From NCBI GenBank assembly GCA_903921605.1, contig CAIXQV010000597.1:1-21974 (forward strand): a stretch of DNA of 21,974 nt, given 5' to 3'. Shown piece after piece: positions 1-6,056 of this stretch (its first letter is position 1; every line of letters starts with the position of its first letter). Made by a program: the position numbers and the translations under genes. The notes under the pieces were generated by a model. The model did no database searches, was not told the DNA's origin, and worked only from the letters and a program-made list of their open reading frames with translations. The stretch is from an uncultured Planctomycetaceae bacterium (GTDB taxonomy: Bacteria > Planctomycetota > Planctomycetia > Planctomycetales > Planctomycetaceae).

Positions 1-406
1 CAACCTAATGACGAAACTCGCGCTCACAAATGACTTCGAATGTGATTGTATTTCCGATTTTTGTGCCGCGTGCCCACTTCGGCCCGTTCACTCGGGAAAT
101 TGCGTGTTTGAACCGCGGGGTGGCACAGCCTCCAGTCCATCGGAGTTAAGAAGTCATCTTCAGAGCCAGTTACGATTGATTTCCGACACATCCGTTGGTT
201 GAGGCATCAAGACCCGCCAGAAAGAAACTGCTTTGACAACCATCCGCGACTTCACTCGTAGAGAACAACGAAACCAGAGCGGACGATTTGTGATGCACCG
301 TCTGCTAAACTATTCTGTGCGTGGCCATGGTTGAGGTCATGATCTGAATGATCGATCCCGCGAACACACGGCCTCAGTTTTGCCGCCCGAAGAATAGATT
401 GCGTCC
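1..406. other. Leading stretch without a supportable gene
   Basis: The plus-strand frame that runs from base 2 to a stop at 202 is open back to the window edge. It could therefore be the last ~66 codons of a gene beginning outside, and its peptide has five cysteines near positions 12-40 (CDC, then CAAC a few residues on). No ribosome binding site precedes the internal ATG at 8 and I recognise no family. From 203 to 406 I see no convincing ORF. A TTGACA at 233-238 has only a poor -10 partner (TCGTAG, 17 bases on), so I do not call a promoter for the transporter that starts at 407. Confidence 0.3.
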
Positions 407-1201
407 ATGGAACTCTGGCAGACCTATCTCATCCTGTGTCCGGCGGCTGCAATCGGCGGAGCGATCAATTCCGTCGCTGGCGGGGGCACGTTGGTCACTT
501 TTCCAGCATTGATGTGGGCTCTGGGCAACGGACCCGGAGCCGCAATCATCGCCAACGCGACGAACACCGTCGCTCTTTGCCCCGGTGCGTTTTCGGGATC
601 GTGGGGTTATCGACGCGAACTGAAACAGATGTGGGACTGGGTTCACTGGCTCGCAATCCCAAGTATTCTGGGAGGTATGGCCGGTTCAACGATCGTTGTG
701 CTGGCTCCGGAGTCTTCGTTCAAGGCCATGGTCCCATGGCTGATCGCTCTGGCGACGCTGCTCTTCATTTTGCAACCTCGTATTACCCCGAAAGCACCTG
801 CGGAATCTTCCCTGGCAAGTCGCAGCCAGCGTTCACAATGGCTGGTCTTCGTGCTGCAATTGGTTATTGGAATCTACGGCGGATACTTTGGAGCAGGGAT
901 CGGGATCCTGATGCTGAGTTCGCTCAGCCTGTTAAATCTCGGCAACATTCATCATGTCAATGGTCTAAAGACCGTGCTGGCCGGATTGATCAATGGCGTG
1001 TCCGTCGTCGTGTTTGTCGGCACCGGCAAAGTCAACTGGGTGCTGGCAGTGCCGATGATTGCCTCAGCAATGCTCGGCGGCTGGCTGGGTGCCTCATGGG
1101 CTCGCAAGCTCGACAAGACGATCATTCGCCGTGTGGTCATTAGTATCGGGATCGTTCTGACGGTCTGGTATTTCGGAAAGACGTGGCTGATTGATGGGTG
1201 A
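407..1201 (+). CDS. TauE/SafE (TSUP) family membrane transporter
   Basis: Integral inner-membrane protein of 264 residues, a normal length for TSUP carriers, which export sulfite, sulfoacetate or similar small organic anions. The substrate cannot be read from sequence. The family's internal duplication is visible. The first half opens with a glycine-rich segment (GGAINSVAGGGTLVTFPAL, residues ~17-35), and the second repeats it as GIYGGYFGAGIGILML (~residues 157-172), followed by the HHVNGLKT segment typical of the second repeat. Hydrophobic helices fill most of the remainder. The ATG at 407 starts directly with the first membrane helix. No clear Shine-Dalgarno sequence precedes it. The gene is alone on its strand and converges on the flavoprotein gene ending at 1251, with a palindrome between them. 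A 235-residue frame inside it is a shadow. Confidence 0.85.
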   Translation: MELWQTYLILCPAAAIGGAINSVAGGGTLVTFPALMWALGNGPGAAIIANATNTVALCPGAFSGSWGYRRELKQMWDWVHWLAIPSILGGMAGSTIVVLAPESSFKAMVPWLIALATLLFILQPRITPKAPAESSLASRSQRSQWLVFVLQLVIGIYGGYFGAGIGILMLSSLSLLNLGNIHHVNGLKTVLAGLINGVSVVVFVGTGKVNWVLAVPMIASAMLGGWLGASWARKLDKTIIRRVVISIGIVLTVWYFGKTWLIDG

Positions 1202-1209
1202 GGCGAGAA

Positions 1210-1237
1210 CCGGACGCTAATGCGTTCCGGCTGATTA
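1210..1237. repeat. REP-like palindrome / possible bidirectional terminator
   Basis: CCGGA-CGC (1210-1217), loop TAAT, then GCG-T-TCCGG (1222-1230) forms an 8-bp stem with one bulged T. It is followed by CTGATTAA. It lies between two convergent genes, where a terminator would be expected, but there is no long T-tract. A related palindrome with the same GATTAA tail lies at 14707-14727, so a dispersed intergenic repeat is the alternative reading. Confidence 0.5.
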
Positions 1238-1250
1238 AGTCGACTGCCAG

Positions 1251-2825
1251 CTAGTCCCTGGCAGGAGCAGCAGTTTTCGAATAGAGCCCGTTGCAAGTTG
1301 GATCAAACAACCCAACCTGATTCCATGGAGCCACTGCAGAGCACAGCCATGACTCAAACGTCTGTTCGGCATTTGTTCGATCGGCCGGGTCAGCGTGGCG
1401 TGCGACGGCAAGTCGATGTCTGGCTTCTTTCAACATGCCTCTGAAATCAGGATCATTGGCTCGCAGAAAACTTGTGCCTCCTGAGGCTCCGTCCGGAGAC
1501 TGCTCCATACTGGTTGCTGCTGCAAAGTAGAGCATGCCCCAGAGACACCATAAGCGAAACGACGGGATTGCTTCATAGCAGCCTTCGACTAACTCATCGA
1601 CGCAGCGAATCTCCTCGATCAACGAATCAGAATACTTCCGCAGACGATCTTCGCGCTGAGCGGCGGGCACCGACATCAGCAGAATCTCAGCTAATCGCGA
1701 AACACTAAACAAGGTATGAGCGATCCCGGTACTGTGCAGCGGATCAATGAAACCTGCAGTGTTTGTAATCGCAGCCCAGTTCGAACCTGCCGCCCGAGAT
1801 GCCAGTCGCTGAATTCGAGAGGTCTGCTGCAGGCCTGAGTCCGGCCGAACAATACGAGCATTCCTGAACTGACGAGCCAGAAATGGCGCTCTCTGAATCC
1901 GCCAGTCCCATTCTTCCTGAGGAGTCGAAAAGGAGCTTCGAACACGCTGAGTACTCGGTCGTTCATCAATCATGAACCCCGCGCTGAGAGTATCGTCGTC
2001 GTAGCGCAGCTGCCACATCCATCCGTCCGGACAGACCTGATGAACGGCCGCATCATCGCAGCGATAGGGAAAAACCGCGACGTTAATCTGACTGTCCATC
2101 AAGAGTTGCTCACAAGCCGTGGCGGCTTCAAAGTGAGCGAACAGGGATCTCGAATGAGTTCGAAGCGATGCCGTTTGATCGGCAATCCCGAGCGTACTCA
2201 GTATTCCCTTTGAGGATCCCGTTGCATCGACAACGAACGGCGTTTTGACGAAATACGCACCTGAAGACTCCACCGTTTCCTTGAGCATAGAATGATTCGA
2301 CAGGTACGGTTCATCGCTGGAGGAAACTTTCAGAACCCATTGATCGCCATTTGCTTCCAATTGATAAATACAATTCTGAAATGTCAAGACGCCAGCAGCA
2401 TTCGCCAGACGAAACAAGAACTGGTCAATATCGCTGCGAAGCCAATGAGTGTCTGAGTACTCGTCGTTGACGCTAGCAGAAACCAGCAGGCGGCGATGAT
2501 CGAAATTTTCAATCGAAACATCCTGATCGCTGGTCTGATCAAAATAGGTAAAGCCTCGCTTCCTCCCACACAGAAGATCCGGATACACACGTTTCCATGA
2601 TCCCCAATGACACAACGGGCGTAACTCGGGAAGTTGATATCGATCGGCCATCTGAGCCAAAGTGCGATCCGCGAGTGGGGTCGATGATTCGCCGATCGCG
2701 AACCTGGGATGTCGACTGCGATCCACCATGACCACCGACTTTCCCGCTCGAGCCAATATCAGGGCCAGTAGACTTCCGCCGAATCCGGAGCCGAGAATTA
2801 AAACGTCGGGAGATAGTACGGGCAT
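1251..2825 (-). CDS. Flavin-dependent halogenase-like FAD oxidoreductase
   Basis: Cytoplasmic flavoprotein of 524 residues from the tryptophan-halogenase/FAD-monooxygenase superfamily. Visible motifs: the dinucleotide fold GSGFGG (12-17), GESSTP at 45-50 (the GEST/P loop of flavin halogenases), a DATG motif at 200-203, and the second flavin-binding signature NTAGFIDPLHSTGI at 355-368. The halogenase WxWxIP motif is only partly kept: W269-M-W271 is present but followed by Q-L-R instead of xIP. I cannot identify the catalytic lysine of true halogenases with certainty, so halogenation, hydroxylation or a reductase role all remain possible. It lies 48 bp after the radical SAM gene on the same strand and is probably co-transcribed with it. 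The ATG at 2825 has no clear Shine-Dalgarno sequence. The substrate is unknown. Confidence 0.75.
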   Translation of the reverse strand: MPVLSPDVLILGSGFGGSLLALILARAGKSVVMVDRSRHPRFAIGESSTPLADRTLAQMADRYQLPELRPLCHWGSWKRVYPDLLCGRKRGFTYFDQTSDQDVSIENFDHRRLLVSASVNDEYSDTHWLRSDIDQFLFRLANAAGVLTFQNCIYQLEANGDQWVLKVSSSDEPYLSNHSMLKETVESSGAYFVKTPFVVDATGSSKGILSTLGIADQTASLRTHSRSLFAHFEAATACEQLLMDSQINVAVFPYRCDDAAVHQVCPDGWMWQLRYDDDTLSAGFMIDERPSTQRVRSSFSTPQEEWDWRIQRAPFLARQFRNARIVRPDSGLQQTSRIQRLASRAAGSNWAAITNTAGFIDPLHSTGIAHTLFSVSRLAEILLMSVPAAQREDRLRKYSDSLIEEIRCVDELVEGCYEAIPSFRLWCLWGMLYFAAATSMEQSPDGASGGTSFLRANDPDFRGMLKEARHRLAVARHADPADRTNAEQTFESWLCSAVAPWNQVGLFDPTCNGLYSKTAAPARD

Positions 2826-2873
2826 GACGAATCTGTCACTGAGATGGGTAAGGTGGAAGCAGCATCACAATTT

Positions 2874-3776
2874 TCAGGTAACGGATTGTGTCAGATTCAT
2901 CTGTTCAAGTCTTGAGATCTGCAACACGGCCAACTCGGCAGAATCTGCAAACTGTGCGGCATCCCATAAATCGGCAAACACTCGACCACGATTCCAGGAC
3001 AAGGTTTCTCGCAGCACGATCTCCAGCGAAGACAAACGAGGCGGTGAGAACAGCCCGGCAGACGCAAGTTGCTCCATAATTCCGTTGCCGGTTCTTACCG
3101 GAATCACGGCACAACAATCAACGCCACACTCGAACGCAAAGCGGACCGAGTTGATAGCCCGCTCAATCCCCTGCTCTTCCGATGTCTCAGGTGGCTTCAA
3201 TAGCACAAACGCTCGAATCATGATGTTCTGCTTTTGCAACGATTCACAGGCACGAGCAAAATCATCCACTGTCATTTGTTTGTTGAGCCGGGCGAGCGTT
3301 TGCGGGTGCGAAGTCTCCAGCCCCAGAGCAACCTCCAGTTGTGTCTCGCACAATTGCTGAAACTCGCCGCATCGGTCATTGCAAAGCGAAGGATGGTTTT
3401 CCACGATCACAGTGTCAAAGTGTCGAACCCGCTCAGCAATTCGAGGCCAGTCAGCACGCAGGATCGCTTTCGGATCAAAGAAGTTTCCACTGTTGTACAG
3501 CTTGATGTGCTGAGCAACCGGCAACTGCTGCAGAGCAAAATCAATCTGCTGCGGAATCGCTCCCACTGGAGTAGTCTGCTCTGTGGTGTTCTTCCACAAA
3601 TCGCACATGAGGCAATGAAATGGACACTCACGATTGGTCAGAAAAATCGTGGCAACACTCTCTAGACGACGATGACGTGAAAACTCATTCTCCACCAGAA
3701 AATGGTAGGGGCGGAACACGTTGACGGCGTTCCGAGGTCCGCGGGCAGCGAGAATGTCAGCAGTATTGAATCTCAA
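2874..3776 (-). CDS. Radical SAM protein (Elp3/RaSEA-like subgroup)
   Basis: Enzyme of 300 residues that should bind a [4Fe-4S] cluster through C51-x3-C55-x2-C58 (CPFHCLMC) and cleave S-adenosylmethionine to start radical chemistry. The context FLTNRE before the cysteines and LYNSGNFF about 40 residues later resemble the Elp3/RaSEA-type subgroup, but the substrate is not evident. The start is TTG at 3776. The frame is open back to the stop of the upstream gene at 3828 but offers no ATG or GTG there, and GGAGGT lies four bases before the TTG, a strong ribosome binding site. It sits 51 bp behind the GGCT-like gene and 48 bp ahead of the halogenase-like gene, so the three probably form one operon. 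A 232-residue antisense frame across this region is a shadow. Confidence 0.8.
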   Translation of the reverse strand: MRFNTADILAARGPRNAVNVFRPYHFLVENEFSRHRRLESVATIFLTNRECPFHCLMCDLWKNTTEQTTPVGAIPQQIDFALQQLPVAQHIKLYNSGNFFDPKAILRADWPRIAERVRHFDTVIVENHPSLCNDRCGEFQQLCETQLEVALGLETSHPQTLARLNKQMTVDDFARACESLQKQNIMIRAFVLLKPPETSEEQGIERAINSVRFAFECGVDCCAVIPVRTGNGIMEQLASAGLFSPPRLSSLEIVLRETLSWNRGRVFADLWDAAQFADSAELAVLQISRLEQMNLTQSVT

Positions 3777-3786
3777 GCGACCTCCG
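3769..3786 (-). promoter_or_regulatory. Strong ribosome binding site fixing a TTG start
   Basis: On the minus strand the sequence reads GGAGGT-CGC-TTG, giving a near-perfect anti-16S match just upstream of the TTG at 3776. It decides the start of the radical SAM gene, because no ATG or GTG exists in frame between the upstream stop and this codon. Confidence 0.7.
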
Positions 3787-3827
3787 GCAGCATCGAATAT
3801 CTGATTGCGAAAAACAGTCCCATCAAC

Positions 3828-4289
3828 TCAAGGCCAGCTGGTCTCACAGTCCCGTAGTCCGGCAACTTTGTTGAGCCAGAACCAGGCAGAAGTCTCAACG
3901 CCATCAAAGGGAGGCTGCAGCTTGATGACTCGGCGAGCATACAGCCCTTCATCGACGCCCTCGGCTTCATCAAGTCTCTTGAGGCACTCCGTATCCACCT
4001 CATACACCTCGCCTTGCACCGCAAGTCCTTCTGGCCAGTCTACGAGACCGGGATAAGATCCGAGGTCAAAAATACGGTAGAGCGGACACGTCGTCGCAGG
4101 ACCACGAAAGGCCTGTCCCACAAGAAGATGATGTAGGCCGTAACCGCGTTTGAGAGAACCATAGACAAAGATCAGCGACTGAAGGTCACGACCATGAAAC
4201 TCTGCCGAATCACTTGATGCCGCCACCATAAAAGAAGAACCTGCTTCCGGTCGTTTTCTATGCACCCAACTCCCAAACCATGATTTCAT
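3828..4289 (-). CDS. Gamma-glutamylcyclotransferase (GGCT/AIG2-like) family protein
   Basis: Small cytoplasmic protein (153 residues from the first ATG) of the GGCT-like fold. This family releases 5-oxoproline from gamma-glutamyl compounds or acts on gamma-glutamylamines. The family loop FVYGSLKRG is at 41-49. The probable catalytic acid is in LDEAEG (E110), followed by the usual Y-x-R (Y117, R119). The first 20-35 residues are not part of the fold, and an alternative ATG at 4229 would give 133 residues and follow a weak AGG element. The longest version leaves only 8 bp to the divergent thioesterase start at 4298, so the two genes share a very compact promoter region. It is first in the minus-strand trio with the radical SAM and halogenase-like genes. 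Which gamma-glutamyl substrate is used is unknown. Confidence 0.75.
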   Translation of the reverse strand: MKSWFGSWVHRKRPEAGSSFMVAASSDSAEFHGRDLQSLIFVYGSLKRGYGLHHLLVGQAFRGPATTCPLYRIFDLGSYPGLVDWPEGLAVQGEVYEVDTECLKRLDEAEGVDEGLYARRVIKLQPPFDGVETSAWFWLNKVAGLRDCETSWP

Positions 4290-4297
4290 CCCGAACC

Positions 4298-4705
4298 ATG
4301 ATCACTAAGCACTCTACCGAGATTCGCGTCCGCTACAACGAGACGGACGCTATGGGATTCCTGCACCACTCAAACTATCTCTGCTACTTTGAGGTCGGCC
4401 GCACGGAACTCTTTCGAGCACAGGGTGGCAGCTACCGGCGGATGGAAGAACTTAAACTGTACTTTGTCGTCGCACGAATCGACGTGCGGTATCGCCGCCC
4501 TGCGCGATATGACGACCTGTTGACTTTGCATACGGAAATCGCCCGAGTCACCCCGGCGAAACTTGAACATTCGTACATACTCTGTCGAGGCGAAGAATTG
4601 CTCGCAGAGGCAAATTCCGTCATTGCCTGCGTCAACGAAGCGGGCGAAGTTCAGCGAATTCCCGAGGATTTGGTTGGCCTCACCTCCAACAGCAGGGCCG
4701 AATGA
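4298..4705 (+). CDS. Acyl-CoA thioesterase, YbgC/FcbC hotdog family
   Basis: Hotdog-fold thioesterase of about 135 residues related to 4-hydroxybenzoyl-CoA thioesterase and YbgC, which hydrolyse acyl-CoA thioesters in the cytoplasm. The signature is complete near the N-terminus: VRYNETDAMGFLHHSNYL with the catalytic aspartate in ETD, then YFEVGRTE. A further ATG at 4280 adds six residues, but the family normally starts only a few residues before the motif, and the 4280 start would overlap the 5' end of the divergent GGCT-like gene by 10 bp. Neither start has a recognisable Shine-Dalgarno sequence. The acyl substrate cannot be inferred. A 331-residue frame on the other strand over this gene and the Cys-rich gene is a shadow. 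Confidence 0.8.
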   Translation: MITKHSTEIRVRYNETDAMGFLHHSNYLCYFEVGRTELFRAQGGSYRRMEELKLYFVVARIDVRYRRPARYDDLLTLHTEIARVTPAKLEHSYILCRGEELLAEANSVIACVNEAGEVQRIPEDLVGLTSNSRAE

Positions 4706-4725
4706 TGGAAAATTAGGCAGGTTGT

Positions 4726-4754
4726 TTGACAGATTCCGGTCAGTCAAGATAGCG
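4726..4754 (+). promoter_or_regulatory. Possible sigma-70 type promoter of the Cys-rich gene
   Basis: A perfect -35 hexamer TTGACA (4726-4731) is followed 16-17 bases later by GATAGC/ATAGCG, a weak -10. It lies about 105 bp upstream of the Cys-rich gene. The leader also contains TTGGAA-GTGTT-TTCCAA (4785-4801), an inverted repeat that could form a hairpin or bind a regulator. The call is tentative because of the weak -10. Confidence 0.25.
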
Positions 4755-4859
4755 TGCATTGGAGTTTTGAGTGGCCAACGGGGTTTGGAAGTGTTTTCCA
4801 AGACCTTGCACAGGCCAACTGGCTGAAACACAGCCGTGAAGAGAACAAGGGGTTTTACC

Positions 4860-5303
4860 ATGCGAACATTCGGTCTCGTCCTCGCGTTGGCAGCATTGCT
4901 GCTCACCAATACTGCAGAAGCCGGTCGAAGCTGCTGCAAGCCTGCTAAGTGCAAGCCGGTTAAGTGCAAAGTCCAGAAGTGCAAGCCAGCCCGCGTAAAG
5001 TGCTGCAAGCCAGAACCAACCTGCTGCGAAGCTGCTCCAACCTGCTGCAGTGCTCCAGCTCCAACTTGCTGCGAAGCAGCACCTAGCTGTGAATCATCAT
5101 GTGGTAGCAGCTGCGGATCATCTTGCGGCACACCAAGCTGTGAATCATCATGTGGCGCCAGCACTGGATGTGCAAGCGGGGCTTGCGGAACAGCTGCACC
5201 AGCTGCCGCTCCAGCAGCAGCAGCTCCAGCTGCCGTTGATGCACCTGCACCTCCAGCTGAAGCAGCTCCGGCTGCTCCAGCAGCACCAGCACCAGCCAAG
5301 TAA
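4860..5303 (+). CDS. Exported cysteine-rich protein with Ala/Pro tail
   Basis: Unrecognised secreted protein of 147 residues. It has a Sec signal peptide (residues 1-21, ending NTAEA before GRS), then a Cys-rich core with 21 cysteines. The first part is Lys/Cys-rich (KCKPVKCKVQKCKP). The second has paired cysteines in units like PTCCEAAP, and the third has Ser/Gly/Cys units like ESSCGSSCG. The last ~45 residues are almost only Ala and Pro with no cysteine. The spacing suits metal binding or disulphide cross-linking in the envelope, but no function is established. The ATG at 4860 is chosen over an in-frame GTG at 4836 because AAGGGG lies 8 bases before it and the signal peptide begins there. 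Within the coding DNA a 20-bp direct repeat occurs at 5085-5104 and 5136-5155. Confidence 0.7.
   Translation: MRTFGLVLALAALLLTNTAEAGRSCCKPAKCKPVKCKVQKCKPARVKCCKPEPTCCEAAPTCCSAPAPTCCEAAPSCESSCGSSCGSSCGTPSCESSCGASTGCASGACGTAAPAAAPAAAAPAAVDAPAPPAEAAPAAPAAPAPAK
5085..5155 (+). repeat. 51-bp-spaced direct repeat inside the Cys-rich gene
   Basis: The 20 bases at 5085-5104 recur exactly at 5136-5155, a spacing of 51 bp or 17 codons in frame. Both copies encode SCESSCG. The region between also consists of GSSCG units. This points to expansion of the cysteine module by in-frame tandem duplication. Confidence 0.8.
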
Positions 5304-5382
5304 TTCGGACCAGCTTTGGTTCGTAGAATCATCGTTTTCGGATCGCCAGCCTCCTGTTCACACAAGGTTCTGGACGCTGGCG

Positions 5383-5411
5383 AATGCGGATCTCAGAGAG
5401 ATCTCCGCATT
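5383..5411. other. Stable hairpin downstream of the Cys-rich gene
   Basis: AATGCGGATCTC (5383-5394), loop AGA, then GAGA-TC-TCCGCATT (to 5411) gives a 12-bp stem with a two-base bulge. No T-tract follows, so this is not a classical intrinsic terminator. It may protect the 3' end of the mRNA or work with the terminator at 5471. Confidence 0.5.
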
Positions 5412-5470
5412 GGGGCTTAAAGGTCCCTTGTAAGCATGTTTCTACATTAATGACCAATGGCTCAACGTTG

Positions 5471-5493
5471 AAACGGCAGGGATGCCGTTTTTT
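5471..5493 (+). terminator. Intrinsic terminator upstream of marR
   Basis: AAACGGCA, loop GGGA, TGCCGTTT form a perfect 8-bp stem, and the T-run continues to 5493. It ends transcription coming from the Cys-rich gene (stop at 5303), about 170 bp downstream of it, and insulates the MarR unit. Confidence 0.8.
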
Positions 5494-5502
5494 CATGCGC
5501 AG

Positions 5503-5522
5503 ACGCTTGTCTTGACAAGTGT
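5503..5522. promoter_or_regulatory. Palindromic operator candidate for the MarR protein
   Basis: ACGCTTGTC-TT-GACAAGTGT is a 9+9 bp inverted repeat with one mismatch, about the size of known MarR-family operators. It ends 24 bp before the marR start codon and contains TTGACA (5512-5517), which could be a -35 element. A regulator bound here would block its own promoter and that of the genes behind it. The assignment to this regulator is inferred from position. Confidence 0.55.
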
Positions 5523-5546
5523 CGTCGAAACGTCCATGCTTTCCGT

Positions 5547-6038
5547 ATGTCATCGTCAGCCAAGCCGAAGAGTGGAAAGCGATTCGATTCCCCGGAGCAG
5601 GAAACCTTCCTGAACCTCTGGAGAACCTATGACTGCCTGAAAGCTCTGGAAGACGAACTGTTTAGCAGCTACCAATTGTCTGCTCAGCAATACAACGCAC
5701 TGCGTTTATTGAGATCTGTACACCCGGCTTCGATGCAAACATTGGCACTTGGCAAGCGGCTGATCTCCCGCGGGCCGGATACCACGAGAATGCTCGATCG
5801 TCTGGAACAGCGCCAATTGATCGTCCGTGAACGGCGGAGTGAAAACCGCCGAGTCGTTGAGATCGCTATCACAACACAGGGCCTCGCGCTCCTGGATGAA
5901 ATGACAAAGACCGTTCGAGAAATGCACGAACGGCAACTTGGACACTTAAGTCGTACCGAACAGCAGGATCTCATCACGCTGCTGAAACGGATTCGTGAAC
6001 CTCATGAAGATGCCAGTTGTGACTGGTTGGACGAATAA
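5547..6038 (+). CDS. MarR family transcriptional regulator
   Basis: DNA-binding protein of 163 residues with the MarR winged-helix layout. An N-terminal dimerisation helix (LWRTYDCLKALEDEL) is followed by the helix-turn-helix around residues 50-90 (QYNALRLL, then TTRMLDRLEQRQLIVRE). The wing contains SENRRVVEIAIT, matching the family's DxRxxxxxLT pattern loosely, and a C-terminal helix completes the dimer interface. These regulators usually repress their own operon and are released by small ligands. The ATG at 5547 has no clear Shine-Dalgarno sequence. The palindrome at 5503-5522 is the likely binding site. The first beta-propeller gene starts 18 bp after the stop, so it is probably under the same control. 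I see nothing that identifies the ligand. Confidence 0.85.
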   Translation: MSSSAKPKSGKRFDSPEQETFLNLWRTYDCLKALEDELFSSYQLSAQQYNALRLLRSVHPASMQTLALGKRLISRGPDTTRMLDRLEQRQLIVRERRSENRRVVEIAITTQGLALLDEMTKTVREMHERQLGHLSRTEQQDLITLLKRIREPHEDASCDWLDE

Positions 6039-6056
6039 CACGAGAGGGCGAACACC

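Noticed and set aside
436..1143. 235-residue plus-strand frame inside the transporter gene
   Set aside because: Lies wholly within the TSUP gene in another phase; its residues show no family pattern, and the transporter has the clear membrane-protein composition.
2662..3360. 232-residue plus-strand frame opposite the flavoprotein and radical SAM genes
   Set aside because: Antisense to two genes with recognisable motifs; the peptide is Ser/Arg-rich and has no family signal.
4370..5365. 331-residue minus-strand frame opposite the thioesterase and Cys-rich genes
   Set aside because: Low-complexity Gly/Ala and Gln-rich sequence that mirrors the repetitive Cys/Ala/Pro coding DNA; the plus-strand product has a signal peptide and ribosome binding site.
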